Below, piece by piece: positions 45,833 to 55,673 of a DNA stretch of 64,000 nucleotides. The stretch covers positions 620,001 to 684,000 of the forward strand of contig DATALT010000002.1 in NCBI GenBank assembly GCA_036260945.1, given 5' to 3'. The notes below the pieces were generated by a model that saw only the letters and a list, made by a program, of their open reading frames with translations, was not told the origin of the DNA and did not search any database. Both the position numbers and the translations under genes were made by a program. Origin of the DNA: Candidatus Babeliales bacterium (lineage in GTDB: Bacteria; Babelota; Babeliae; Babelales; JACPOV01). Position 1 is the first letter of the stretch, and every line of letters begins with the position of its first letter.

Positions 45833-46912
45833 TTATACTTTGATCGCCATCCAAAGATGATTAAGCTGCTGATCAGAAGTCATTAGTCTAAAAAAATGAA
45901 GCGAGCTAATCGGGAGTCGATATGCTTCAATTAAAGAAGACGGCGCACCAGCGTCTTGCAGCCACTGATTTAATTCTTTGGTTGCGGGAATAAATGGATA
46001 TTTATGAAAATGATGCTTTAAAATTTCTGGCTCAAAAAGAAAATTAATGAAATCATAAACCGCATCTGAGTTCTGGGTGGTTCGAGAAATTACCAAGTTA
46101 TCAAGCACAAGAAAACCGCCCTCTTTTGGTATTTCAAAATTAATAGCGCGATTTTGTTTGAGCGTATTCATAATGAATGGGCTCGCAACAACCGCAACGT
46201 TGCATTGTTCTGAACGCAGCAAATAATCTGCACGCATATCCGCATCAACATAGGCTTGCACATGCGGGCGCTGCGCAACCAAAAGATTATAAACTTCTTT
46301 TTGTTGCTCCATCGAAAGTTTTTCGAGTGCACCGTACAAATAATAGGCAGCAATAGCTACCGCTTCTCTGCCACTATTAAGCATCGCAATCTTACCCGGC
46401 AGCGTCTGATCAAAAAGAAGTTTCCATGATACCGGCCCACTGTGAGGCAAAACGTCGGTACGCAGACCGAGACCGTACACGGCCCAATGATAGGGAATAG
46501 AATAATGATTTTTTGGATCGAAATAAACGCCAAGTAATTCAGGATTCAAACGATCCCAGAAAGAAAGCTTTGCGCGGTCGATCGGCATTATCAACTGATT
46601 ATCAATAAGCTTTTCCATAATATAATCGGATGGAATAATCAGATCGAAGCCCTGCGCTCTGCCTGCTAATAATTTGATAAAGAGCTCTTCATTATTTTCA
46701 AAATACGAAAGACGAACTTTAACGCCAGTTTTTTTCTCGAACTTTGTAAGCAGCTCTGCATCGATCATATCGGTCCATGTGAGTACCGTAATGATTTTTT
46801 TTGGTTGAAGCAAACGCATAAGCGGTGAATAAAGAAAAATAATAATCAGCGCACACCAAAAAATAATCATGCCACCACGCACCAATAACCTGAAAGATGC
46901 CGTATTGCTCAT
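45833..46912 (-). CDS. potD: Spermidine/putrescine-binding protein
   Basis: 359 residues. N-terminal hydrophobic anchor (GGMIIFWCALIIIFLYS), then a periplasmic binding fold with ITVLTWTDMIDAELL and DLIIPSDYIMEKL typical of PotD. It captures polyamines for the PotABC transporter. The start is at ATG 46912 (GGGGAC upstream); the codon before it is TTG. Last gene of the operon. Confidence 0.88.
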   Translation of the reverse strand: MSNTASFRLLVRGGMIIFWCALIIIFLYSPLMRLLQPKKIITVLTWTDMIDAELLTKFEKKTGVKVRLSYFENNEELFIKLLAGRAQGFDLIIPSDYIMEKLIDNQLIMPIDRAKLSFWDRLNPELLGVYFDPKNHYSIPYHWAVYGLGLRTDVLPHSGPVSWKLLFDQTLPGKIAMLNSGREAVAIAAYYLYGALEKLSMEQQKEVYNLLVAQRPHVQAYVDADMRADYLLRSEQCNVAVVASPFIMNTLKQNRAINFEIPKEGGFLVLDNLVISRTTQNSDAVYDFINFLFEPEILKHHFHKYPFIPATKELNQWLQDAGAPSSLIEAYRLPISSLHFFRLMTSDQQLNHLWMAIKV

Positions 46913-46927
46913 CAAGTCCCCCTGGAA

Positions 46928-47710
46928 TTAAAAAAGTTTGGTACGAAATCTACTTGTCGCAAGTATCAAAATGATAGCGCTGCTCAGTAGAAATAGAATA
47001 GTTGATAACGCATTGAGCACCGGCGACATCCCGGTACGAATCGTCGCAAAAATATACAACGATAATGTTTGCGCAGAGCTGCCCGCACAAAAAAAAGATA
47101 ATAAAAAATCATCGAGCGAAATAATAAAAACTAATAATCCTGCAGATACGAGCGTTGGAGCCACCAGCGGAAAAATTACTTTCATAAATGTTTGGTTAAG
47201 CGTTGCGCCTAAGTCAAGCGATGCTTCAATAAGGCTATAATCTATTTCTGCAAACCGGCTTGAAAGAAGCGGAACCACATACCCTAATCCCAAAATAGTA
47301 TGGCCAACTATCAAGGTGGTTAGACCAAGCGGAACACCAAAAAAAGTAAAAAATGTTAGTAATCCAACCGATAAAACAATTTCTGGAACCATTAAATTTG
47401 CATAAAATGATGCCAAGAACTTTTTCATTTTCGCTTGAACGCTATAAAAAACCACTAAAAGCCCAAGCACTAAACTCAAAAAAACTGAGCCGCATGCAAC
47501 AATGAGGGAATTCTTAAACGCATCCCAAATAACAGGAGATTGAAAAAGCTCCGCATACCACTTGAGAGAAAATGAGTGCCAAGTATACGGAAAACTTACA
47601 CTGTTAAAAGAAAAAACGATTAAAATAATAATTGGCAGATAGAGAAAGACGTAAACAAGCGCAAGCATGATCGGCAAAACATAGCGCGAGAAACCTTCAT
47701 TGATCCACAT
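46928..47710 (-). CDS. potC: Polyamine ABC transporter permease
   Basis: 260 residues, six membrane segments. The EAA loop (EASLDLGATLNQTFMKVIFP) matches ABC permeases that dock with PotA. Second inner-membrane subunit. Confidence 0.9.
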   Translation of the reverse strand: MWINEGFSRYVLPIMLALVYVFLYLPIIILIVFSFNSVSFPYTWHSFSLKWYAELFQSPVIWDAFKNSLIVACGSVFLSLVLGLLVVFYSVQAKMKKFLASFYANLMVPEIVLSVGLLTFFTFFGVPLGLTTLIVGHTILGLGYVVPLLSSRFAEIDYSLIEASLDLGATLNQTFMKVIFPLVAPTLVSAGLLVFIISLDDFLLSFFCAGSSAQTLSLYIFATIRTGMSPVLNALSTILFLLSSAIILILATSRFRTKLF

Positions 47711-47719
47711 TGCTTAACC

Positions 47720-48589
47720 TCACACCCGGTAGATAATTTTTTTTAGTAACCAATTGAGCAGCACAATAGAAATAAGCAGGCATATGCCGCTCATGCAGGT
47801 AAATGCTGCGCCTCGTTCAATTTCTAATGCATTGAGCACATAATGCGAAATCGCAGTTCCCACAAAAACATATTTATCACCGCCCATTAAAAGCGGAATT
47901 GCAAATTCACCAAATGCAAGAACATATACGAGGAAAAATCCTGTTCTAATCCCTGGCCAACTCAGCGGCAAAATAACGCGCAAGAAAGTTTGCCAATAAG
48001 TTGCGCCCAAATCGCGAGAAGCTTCAAGTAGATTCTCATCTACTTTTTCTAATGCACTCACTAATGGCATAATCATAAACGGCATATAGCAATAAAACAT
48101 AACGATCGATATAGCAAAAAGGTTATGCAAAAGTGCAAGCGGTTCATGAATTAAACCCAGCGAAGTTAATAATCGATTGAGCAAACCATCCCGCTCAAGA
48201 ATAAAAAACCATGCATAAATTAGAATAAGAAGGTTGGTCCAAAACGGTACAAGCAAGAAAAAAAGACAAAGTTGCTTAAATCTTCCTGCTTTGAATGCTA
48301 AAAAATAAGCAACTGGATAAGCGACAAGCAAACAACTAAAAGCAACTACCAATGCCAAAAAAAGTGAATTTAAAATAATTTTGAAATGCAAAAAATCAAG
48401 AACCGCTACATAATTTTTGGTTGTTACAATCAATGCAGAAGCAACGCCCGCGCGATCGACGATGCTCATCAAAATCATAACAACTAATGGAATGCATAAA
48501 AAAAACAATTGCCAAATAAATGCGGGAAGGCAAAAGAAAAAAGGGAGCTCTTGCAAAATTGCTTGTTTGATCTTATATGCTCTATTCAT
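47720..48589 (-). CDS. potB: Polyamine ABC transporter permease
   Basis: 289 residues from the ATG at 48589, which overlaps the potA stop (ATGA). Six membrane segments and EAA loop EASRDLGATYWQTFLRVILP. Pairs with PotC in the membrane channel. Confidence 0.9.
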   Translation of the reverse strand: MNRAYKIKQAILQELPFFFCLPAFIWQLFFLCIPLVVMILMSIVDRAGVASALIVTTKNYVAVLDFLHFKIILNSLFLALVVAFSCLLVAYPVAYFLAFKAGRFKQLCLFFLLVPFWTNLLILIYAWFFILERDGLLNRLLTSLGLIHEPLALLHNLFAISIVMFYCYMPFMIMPLVSALEKVDENLLEASRDLGATYWQTFLRVILPLSWPGIRTGFFLVYVLAFGEFAIPLLMGGDKYVFVGTAISHYVLNALEIERGAAFTCMSGICLLISIVLLNWLLKKIIYRV

Positions 48590-49683
48590 CGTTCTAGCAG
48601 CACCGCGTTTTCTTTTTGCCAATGAAGAAATACTTCATGGCCATAATCAATAACTTCTCGCGCAAAATGTTCTTCGTTCTGTTCAAATACTTGCATCAAA
48701 TAATCATTTGCTAAGCGAACGTTATATTGCGTGGAACGACCATGATACACAATAGATTCTACGATTCCTTTAACTTGATTTGCAAATCCTTGCACCGATT
48801 GCTTTGCGATTAAAATTTTTTCAGGCCGAACGCTCATATATGCTTTTCTACCGGAAACCATCCAATCTTTTTTTTCAGGAACAAACATACGAACGATCGC
48901 CAATTGATCGACATCCATGAGCACTTCCTGCCCATTAATGGCTTCAAGCTTACCTTGTAAAAGATTTGTCGTGCCTACAAATTTTGCAACGAAAGTAGAA
49001 ACAGGAAACTCATAAATTTCTTTTGGTGTTCCTATTTGCTCGATTGCTCCATCATGATTCATAATTGCCATTTGATCTGCCACGGTGAGCGCTTCAAACT
49101 GATCGTGAGTTACGTACACAAACGTGGTTTGTAAATTGCTTTGCAGCTCAATGAGCTCAAGAAGCATTTTTTCTCGTAATTTTAAATCGAGCGCTGCAAG
49201 CGGTTCATCAAGCAAAAGAACATCTGGTTGATTAATCACTGCGCGCGCAAGCGCTACGCGCTGTTTTTGCCCACCAGAAAGCTGATGAATAGATTTGAAC
49301 ATGTGTTGCTCAAGATGCACACTGTTGAGCATCTTGATAACGCGTTGTTCGATAATTTCGGGTGAAACACCCTTTATTCGCTGGCTATAAGCCACGTTAT
49401 CAAAAACATTCAAGTGAGGGAAAAGAGCATAGTTTTGAAATACCGTATTTATCCTGCGTTTATTGATCGGCGCGTGAGTAATCTCTTGATCGCCTAAAAA
49501 AATATGCCCATTATCAACCGATTCAAAACCGGCAATGAGGCGCAAAATAGTTGTTTTTCCGCAACCGCTTGGCCCTAAAAGAGCAAAGAATTGACCTGAA
49601 GGAATCGTTAAATTCAAATCCTCAAGAATTGCCTGCCCATCGTACGTTTTTTTTATATTTTCGAGCCTAATGCTCTTTGTCAT
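48586..49683 (-). CDS. potA: Polyamine ABC transporter ATPase
   Basis: 365 residues. Walker A GPSGCGKTT, signature LSGGQKQRVALARA, Walker B LLLDEPLAALD and switch THDQFEA, plus the C-terminal TOBE region. The start at 49683 has GGAG upstream and overlaps the stop of the preceding gene; the open frame to 49794 has no support. It energises polyamine import. Confidence 0.93.
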   Translation of the reverse strand: MTKSIRLENIKKTYDGQAILEDLNLTIPSGQFFALLGPSGCGKTTILRLIAGFESVDNGHIFLGDQEITHAPINKRRINTVFQNYALFPHLNVFDNVAYSQRIKGVSPEIIEQRVIKMLNSVHLEQHMFKSIHQLSGGQKQRVALARAVINQPDVLLLDEPLAALDLKLREKMLLELIELQSNLQTTFVYVTHDQFEALTVADQMAIMNHDGAIEQIGTPKEIYEFPVSTFVAKFVGTTNLLQGKLEAINGQEVLMDVDQLAIVRMFVPEKKDWMVSGRKAYMSVRPEKILIAKQSVQGFANQVKGIVESIVYHGRSTQYNVRLANDYLMQVFEQNEEHFAREVIDYGHEVFLHWQKENAVLLER

Positions 49684-50357
49684 GCTTTCTCCGACCGCGC
49701 AATCACGACTGGGATAATAATATCTGCAAGCGTGCATGGTATCACAACTGCCATAATTAACAACACAAATAGAGGGCCCATGAATGGATACCAATTAGTA
49801 AACCCCTCAGAAACCATATAGAAAAGTGCTGCTAACGAACTGCAAAATATGTGCCCTATATGCGTGATCAAAGAATAAACTTTTTTTGAAGAGCCGTTTT
49901 TGCTAATTACTAATCCGTTTATAAGGCCGATTGATAAAAAAGGAATAACGTTGCGCAGTTCTGAGCCCCAACAAATATGCAGCCTCATCGAAACGCCCAA
50001 TAATCTTCCCGCAACATACGGCAATAAAATATCTGAAAGTGTACAGAAAACTATAGCTGAACACATCGCAACTACAAAGCCGCGCATCATATTAGTTGAA
50101 TAGCGCGAAAAAGTAATTAATGCACCAGATGCAGCAAAAGCTAAATGTACAAAGTGAAAACTATGAAAAAGCATATGCGTACCGCGGGAAGCTGTAGCAG
50201 CATCGCCACGCATAATACCAAAAAACTCAACTAAACTGAGCACTAAAATCCCGACCGCTACCGAAAAAATTGCGTACGGAAAATGGCACATCAATTCGTC
50301 CATTAACGATCCTGTATGATGCTCGTGAAGCCCGCATCCTTTTGAATGATCTTCCAT
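49680..50357 (-). CDS. Internally duplicated His-containing membrane protein coupled to pot genes
   Basis: 225 residues, six or so membrane segments. Two halves appear related: His-rich HMLFHSFHFVH (61-71) with CTLSDILLPY (105-114), then THIGHIFCS (165-173) with CTLADIIIPV (208-217). This suggests an internal repeat and possible metal or proton coordination. N-terminal HEHH adds more His. Its stop overlaps the potA start (ATGA), so it is the first, translationally coupled gene of the pot operon. No family recognised; a transport or accessory role is inference. Confidence 0.6.
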   Translation of the reverse strand: MEDHSKGCGLHEHHTGSLMDELMCHFPYAIFSVAVGILVLSLVEFFGIMRGDAATASRGTHMLFHSFHFVHLAFAASGALITFSRYSTNMMRGFVVAMCSAIVFCTLSDILLPYVAGRLLGVSMRLHICWGSELRNVIPFLSIGLINGLVISKNGSSKKVYSLITHIGHIFCSSLAALFYMVSEGFTNWYPFMGPLFVLLIMAVVIPCTLADIIIPVVIARSEKA

Positions 50358-50454
50358 TTTATTTTAAACCTTTATTTTTCAATTAAAAAGCAGAGAAAAC
50401 CCTGAGACTTACACTATAAATCTTTTTTGGAAATTAATCAAAAATTGAATAGTA

Positions 50455-50486
50455 AAAAAGAGCCTGGTTTGACCTAGGCTCTTTTT
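50455..50486. terminator. Bidirectional terminator between unknown genes
   Basis: AAAAAGAGCCT and AGGCTCTTTTT pair perfectly around a ten-base loop, with A and T runs on both sides. It lies after the gene ending at 50510 (minus strand). Confidence 0.8.
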
Positions 50487-50509
50487 ATAGTTTTTGCATG
50501 AAAATAAGG

Positions 50510-51268
50510 CTATTTTTTGTGCCACCATGTTAGGTACGCTGCAAAACCCAAGGCGGTAGCAACAGAGCCAATCCCTGCAGCCATCATGGCTTTTTTAGTG
50601 AATATTCGCGCATTCATCATATTTTGGTGTGCGAGTTGATTTTGCAGCTTTGTTATCTGTTCGCCTTGGTTTTTTAATTTTGCTTCGCATTTTGCATGTT
50701 CGCTTTTAAGGGTGTCATTAATGTTGATAAGCTGCTGCAACTGCTGTTCATATTGCTCATTCTTATTTGCTGAGTGGCGTCGTAAACTTTCATTACGTAC
50801 GTTTTTTGCATAAAGCTGTATATAGGTTTCATTCAAAGGATCTATACAATTGTAGTCTAATACTCTTTTTTCATATGCCATCATGCCTTCAAGCAAAGCA
50901 CTATGGTCTTTTCGCGGTACTAGTAAATACATCCCTGAGTTATAAGGTACGACGGTTACTGAATTGAGAGGCATAATCAAATCAAAGACGCGCACATGCT
51001 CAACCAATAAATCAAGAAATCCGCCCTTTTCATCAACTCGCAAAAGCTTATGATCCGGATATGTTTTCAGCGTGTCGCCGATGCTTTTGGGAGAAAGTGG
51101 AGTAGCATCAACGCTTTCCTTTGAGCTTTTAAGCTTTTCAATCATTGCTAGGAATTGTCGTGCTGGCGAGGGCGCGTCTTTTCGAGGCAAAATAGGAGAT
51201 TCCATCCCCAAGAGCTCTTTTGAACAAATGCTTAGCATTATCAAACTAATAAAAGCTGTTTTCTTCAT
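50510..51268 (-). CDS. Exported coiled-coil protein with C-terminal anchor
   Basis: 252 residues from the ATG at 51268 (AAGGAG upstream). Signal peptide (AFISLIMLSICSKELLG, then MESP), a globular part, a coiled coil (about residues 165-220: QLQQLININDTLKSEHAKC and so on) and a hydrophobic C-terminal segment (MMAAGIGSVATALGFAAYL) ending in HKK. Same build as the next upstream gene, with a shared motif of the type V-P-x-x-x-G-x-x-x-L-x-V. Unknown function. Confidence 0.6.
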   Translation of the reverse strand: MKKTAFISLIMLSICSKELLGMESPILPRKDAPSPARQFLAMIEKLKSSKESVDATPLSPKSIGDTLKTYPDHKLLRVDEKGGFLDLLVEHVRVFDLIMPLNSVTVVPYNSGMYLLVPRKDHSALLEGMMAYEKRVLDYNCIDPLNETYIQLYAKNVRNESLRRHSANKNEQYEQQLQQLININDTLKSEHAKCEAKLKNQGEQITKLQNQLAHQNMMNARIFTKKAMMAAGIGSVATALGFAAYLTWWHKK

Positions 51269-51327
51269 ACCCACTCCTTTTGAACCATTCATTTTTAGAA
51301 TAGCCTTAAAGGTGATCGATTTAAAAT

Positions 51328-51359
51328 AAAAAGAGCCCGAATGCGATCGAGCTCTTTTT
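51328..51359. terminator. Terminator between the two anchored coiled-coil genes
   Basis: AAAAAGAGC (51328-51336) and GCTCTTTTT (51351-51359) pair perfectly, with T runs in both directions. Confidence 0.75.
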
Positions 51360-51382
51360 CAAATGCTTTAATAAGATAACGT

Positions 51383-52435
51383 TTATGCTTTGTTCATATA
51401 CCAGTTATAAGCAGCTTTTAAGCCGGTATAACTTGCTAATGCAACAGCGCCACCCACAAAATATTTTCTCCAAGAGTTTTTTTCAGCTTGAAGTAGCCCA
51501 CTAATTGTGGACACTTCACTCTCAAGAAGTTCTTTCTTATTCTTGTAATACTCAAGAAGTGGAAACGTTAGGGTTAATTGTTTGACACCTTTTTTAAGTT
51601 CGCCATTTTCATCTGCAAGCTGGGTCAGCTTCCCTGTCGATTCAAGAACCTTTGCTGACAATTTTTCATTAGTGCTTTTTAATTCTTGTATTTGATTTTC
51701 GTTCTCATGGATTTTCTTGCGAAGCTCCTCAGATGCGATATGCAATTCTCTCGCTTGATGCTCAGCCTTTTTATCTGCTTCACTTCCATTTGAATGCCCA
51801 TTCGCATGGCCATTCTTATTTGAATACTGCAGGTTTGCGTTTTGCTTTGAGAGCTCCGAAAGTTGTTGGGCCATCTTTTCTTTCTCTGTCGACAGCTCAA
51901 AAATTCTTGAATCAATATCAGCACTGTTAAAACTGCGGCTGCGGTTATGCGTAGAATTCTTCTTCGATTTTTCAATCACTTGAGCGATTTTTTTGAATTC
52001 CTCGTAGCTTTTTTTTCCAACTTGCAAATAAATTTGACCGCCCAATGCAGGTACTAGCTTTATCTGCGCCCTGCTCATGGCAGCAATCATTCTCGCTGCA
52101 TTCGCATAATGATAAAGCCTCTGAAATTCACCTGTAGGGTTTTTTTCTGAGTCAAAGGTTGCCTGAATCAAAATTTTATCTTCACCACTCGCAGGCGCAT
52201 TGACCGACTCCACTCCTGGTTTATAAAATTCTTTTGCTTTATCCAAAGCTGTTTTAAACACAATAGCTCCATCTGCATTTTTTTTTACCATGTCGGCTAT
52301 ATGGTTGTTTGCATATCCACATTGCTCTTTCATTACTTCATGTTCAGTTTTTTTTGGTGAATTATCCATGCCAAATATCGAACCAGTAATCGCAGCTATA
52401 GCTGCCACAAATATAATTTTTTCTATTTTCTTCAT
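51383..52435 (-). CDS. Exported coiled-coil protein with C-terminal anchor
   Basis: 350 residues. Signal peptide (IIFVAAIAAITGSIFG, then MDNSP), a globular part, a long coiled coil (about residues 175-300, EKEKMAQQLSELSKQNANLQ and so on), and a final membrane segment (YFVGGAVALASYTGLKAAY). Related in build to 51268. Possibly a surface or periplasmic tether; no named family. Confidence 0.6.
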   Translation of the reverse strand: MKKIEKIIFVAAIAAITGSIFGMDNSPKKTEHEVMKEQCGYANNHIADMVKKNADGAIVFKTALDKAKEFYKPGVESVNAPASGEDKILIQATFDSEKNPTGEFQRLYHYANAARMIAAMSRAQIKLVPALGGQIYLQVGKKSYEEFKKIAQVIEKSKKNSTHNRSRSFNSADIDSRIFELSTEKEKMAQQLSELSKQNANLQYSNKNGHANGHSNGSEADKKAEHQARELHIASEELRKKIHENENQIQELKSTNEKLSAKVLESTGKLTQLADENGELKKGVKQLTLTFPLLEYYKNKKELLESEVSTISGLLQAEKNSWRKYFVGGAVALASYTGLKAAYNWYMNKA

Positions 52436-52562
52436 AAAATCACATCCATAGTTTTATAGATTAAATAATCACTTATAGAATGCCCAAAATTAAATAACTT
52501 GTCAAATAGAAATTATTGCAAATGGGCCATTTTTATAGGCCACCAGAAAGAAAAACTAACTC

Positions 52563-55436
52563 CTAAAACGCGTGGCCCAGCGTAAACCAAGCAGCGTAAG
52601 AATTTTCTTCAGGATCCCGTTTGCGCCACTTCCAGCCAATATCAAAACGCAAAGGGCCGATAGGGGTTAAATACCGCAAGCCAAATCCGGTTGATCCTAA
52701 AAGAGAGTTGCTATCGATCGCGGTTAACGGCGCATCAGAGACTAAAATGCCAATATCCTCAAAAATCGCCCCCCAAAGCCGTTCCATAATTGGTATCGGA
52801 AATCGCACTTCTAAGTTTGCGTTAAAAACAAAGCGTCCACCTTGCGGCACTAAGCACTCTTTTCCTTTTTCATCAATAAAAACCCCAAGTGGCGGCGCAA
52901 AATCTGGCAAATATCCCCTGAGCGACATTTCTCCACCCAAATAAAAGCGGTCGATGGGCATGATCGTTGCAAAATGATGGGCAAAAATATTTCCGACTCG
53001 AACATGCAAACCAAAAATCGTATGCCACACCGGAAAGAAGAGTGATTGATCGAGTAATATTTTTAAAAAGGGCACGCCATTCTTATTAAATGGTGCCATA
53101 CCTTTACATGAAACGACGGTGAGCGATCCAAACCGCGGATTTGCTTTGTTATCAAGCTCATCAATAAATAGATTTGGCTCAATATAAGCGTACGGAGCTT
53201 TCTTATCAATCAAAACTGGTTCAAAATTAATCGCCCGAGCTAAATCTACCGATAAATGATTTGTTTCAAGAAGCTCAAAGCCTGCATTTATGCCCCATTC
53301 TCTTTTATCAGCTTTATAGCTTAATCCGATCAGGCCACCTTGCTGCCGCGCTTGATAAAGTGGTTTTGCAGATCCCAAGATAATCGGCTGCATATAGGTA
53401 CTGTTGTACCCTTTCAAAATTAAATTAATGGGAAATCCTAAAAACCATGGTCGCTTATAAATGCCTGAAACGTTTCTATAGAAACGAGTAACATCAATAT
53501 CAAGCCGCATACTATCTGCATAATTGAACGGATTTTTAATCAGCAATGATCCGCCTAGTTTATACGTAGTGCCATTGCGAAACGCGAAATTTCTGCTGAC
53601 TTGCTGAAATCCTGCACGAACCCGCACCTCATAGGGATCATCGTGCACTAATTTTAAAATTACCGCTTTTTCATTATCACATTCTTGCGAACTATCGCCA
53701 TGTGCATAAATAGTTTCGAAAACATCTAGATCTCGTAATTTTAGAAAAGATTCGCGCACGCGTTCTTTATTCCACCAATCTCCATCGTGATAGCTGAGAT
53801 TTTTTTCTATAAGCGAAAATGGCAAATGGGTGGCTCCCTGCAAAATCGTTTTGCCAAATTTGAATCGCTTTCCAGGAGAAACATGCCAAATAATTTCTAC
53901 GCATTCATTATTCTGTAAAATTTCTGCTTTTAATTGAGCATAGAGATAACCGCGCGATTGAAAATAATTGAGAAGAGTTTTTTTGTGATCATTTAATTTA
54001 TCGAAGGTAAAAAGATCATTCTTGCTCTCTTTATGCAAAAGAACTGCTGCATACTCTTCATCATCATTGCAGACACCTTCGATCGCTATTTTTTCAATTG
54101 TTTTATGATTTCCTTCATAAACAGTCAATTCCAAAATGTATTCATGCGCGTTTGCTGCGGGTACAAATTGCTCTCTTTCAATTTTTGCATCCACAAATCC
54201 TTGTTGATGATACCACTTTAAGAGTTGAGCGATTTGATTTTTCAGACTTTCCAAATCAACGTGTTTCTTTTTTTTATACGCTTTGAAAAATTTCTTAGAA
54301 AGCCATGTTTCGTCTATTGAAGTTAGCCCGCGCACGATAATTGAACATATTTGAGCACGCGGCCCCTCGTTGACTAAAAAAAAATACTTATTGTTCTCTT
54401 GCTCGATTTCAATACGAACTTCCCAAAAACCTTTTGAGTGATATCGTTCTATTATTTCCTCAGATATAATCGAGAGCGGCACCATATCAGCAGCTCTTCC
54501 AAAACTAAGGCAATGATCTATCAACTCTTTTTTTGAAAAAAACTGATTCCCAAAAAAAATAAATCTGCGCTGATTGGCCACATTTAAATGAAATGCCAAG
54601 TTGATTGTACAACTATCTGTATCTATAGTTTTGCGTAACTCAATGCGAGGATTTAAATATCCTTTTTTTGCTAAGTATTCTCGTATTTTTTGTGTTTCAT
54701 TATTAAGAAGTTGCTGGCTGCATACGGCACGCAAAAGTTTTTTAGCGCATCGTTCTTCAATCTTATGAGCCATCATTCGATGCTCATCATCTACCGCTTC
54801 CTGATCAAACTTGATCGACAACGCCTCTATGGTGAATGGCGCACCCGGCACAATTGATACGGTCGGTGTTACTAATTTTGATCTATGATCATAGGTATGA
54901 TAACTACTGACGGTTGCATTAATATAACCATCCGCAACTAAAGCTTCCTTAATAATGTTTATAAAATGGTGATGACGCTGAATATCAAATTGTTCGCCCT
55001 GTTCCATTCCATAAAGATGGCGATATGCCTCTTTACCAAAAAAAACGCCATCGAACTTAACTTTGTGAAACGTCCAAAACCCAACTAATTTAAAATGGAT
55101 TCGAAAACTTGTTCGATCAACATTTTGAAAAAAAAGATCTATTGTTTCGAATTTATTTTTTTTCTTTAGATAGGAAAGTGCACGCTTAACCTGCATAAGA
55201 GAAAGATCGGTGCCACTTTTAATATCAACTAAATAATCAAACTCATTCTGGCTAAAAAAAACATCCGACTCGTACGTGATCGATTCTACTTTTAATTTTT
55301 CAGGAAATTTTTCTTCCAATTCTTGAAATAGTAAATCCCCAGATCGCACGACAGTAACATCAAAATCCGATTGGGCAGAAAGCGCCACGAAAAAAAAGAT
55401 AATAGAATTAAAAAACAAAACACGGCAGTATAACAC
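52563..55436 (-). CDS. bamA: BamA/Omp85-family outer-membrane protein
   Basis: 957 residues. Signal peptide (FFNSIIFFFVALSA), several POTRA-like repeats (for example GQPFDLQ-type segments such as KRALSYLKKKNKFETI, HDGDWWNKERVRESFLKL), and a C-terminal barrel with RFGLRYLTPIGPLRFDIGW-like ending (GFGLRYLTPIGPLRFDIGW) and a terminal Phe (GHAF). It inserts barrel proteins into the outer membrane, or is a related TamA-type factor. No other BAM genes are nearby. Confidence 0.85.
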   Translation of the reverse strand: MLYCRVLFFNSIIFFFVALSAQSDFDVTVVRSGDLLFQELEEKFPEKLKVESITYESDVFFSQNEFDYLVDIKSGTDLSLMQVKRALSYLKKKNKFETIDLFFQNVDRTSFRIHFKLVGFWTFHKVKFDGVFFGKEAYRHLYGMEQGEQFDIQRHHHFINIIKEALVADGYINATVSSYHTYDHRSKLVTPTVSIVPGAPFTIEALSIKFDQEAVDDEHRMMAHKIEERCAKKLLRAVCSQQLLNNETQKIREYLAKKGYLNPRIELRKTIDTDSCTINLAFHLNVANQRRFIFFGNQFFSKKELIDHCLSFGRAADMVPLSIISEEIIERYHSKGFWEVRIEIEQENNKYFFLVNEGPRAQICSIIVRGLTSIDETWLSKKFFKAYKKKKHVDLESLKNQIAQLLKWYHQQGFVDAKIEREQFVPAANAHEYILELTVYEGNHKTIEKIAIEGVCNDDEEYAAVLLHKESKNDLFTFDKLNDHKKTLLNYFQSRGYLYAQLKAEILQNNECVEIIWHVSPGKRFKFGKTILQGATHLPFSLIEKNLSYHDGDWWNKERVRESFLKLRDLDVFETIYAHGDSSQECDNEKAVILKLVHDDPYEVRVRAGFQQVSRNFAFRNGTTYKLGGSLLIKNPFNYADSMRLDIDVTRFYRNVSGIYKRPWFLGFPINLILKGYNSTYMQPIILGSAKPLYQARQQGGLIGLSYKADKREWGINAGFELLETNHLSVDLARAINFEPVLIDKKAPYAYIEPNLFIDELDNKANPRFGSLTVVSCKGMAPFNKNGVPFLKILLDQSLFFPVWHTIFGLHVRVGNIFAHHFATIMPIDRFYLGGEMSLRGYLPDFAPPLGVFIDEKGKECLVPQGGRFVFNANLEVRFPIPIMERLWGAIFEDIGILVSDAPLTAIDSNSLLGSTGFGLRYLTPIGPLRFDIGWKWRKRDPEENSYAAWFTLGHAF

Positions 55437-55641
55437 AGCTTTCCTAGAGCTTTTCCTCGATGCAATTAGCTTATCATAATGAGCTACGATTGGTAGAAAA
55501 CTCTCTGCTATACTCTTTGCTAGCTTATAAAAACAATTCGAGCGCGCAATTTTCTGATGAAAAGTAGTAAATAGGGAAAATAGATTCGATCATGTACAAC
55601 TGAAAAAAAGTGAACCATGAATGATTAAGGGAATTGGATTT

Positions 55642-55665
55642 GGCAGGCCTTATAACGAGCCTGCC
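55642..55665. repeat. Hairpin after the acylphosphatase-like gene
   Basis: GGCAGGC (55642-55648) and GCCTGCC (55659-55665) form a perfect seven-pair stem just past the minus-strand stop at 55674. No T run. Confidence 0.5.
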
Positions 55666-55673
55666 ACTAAAAC

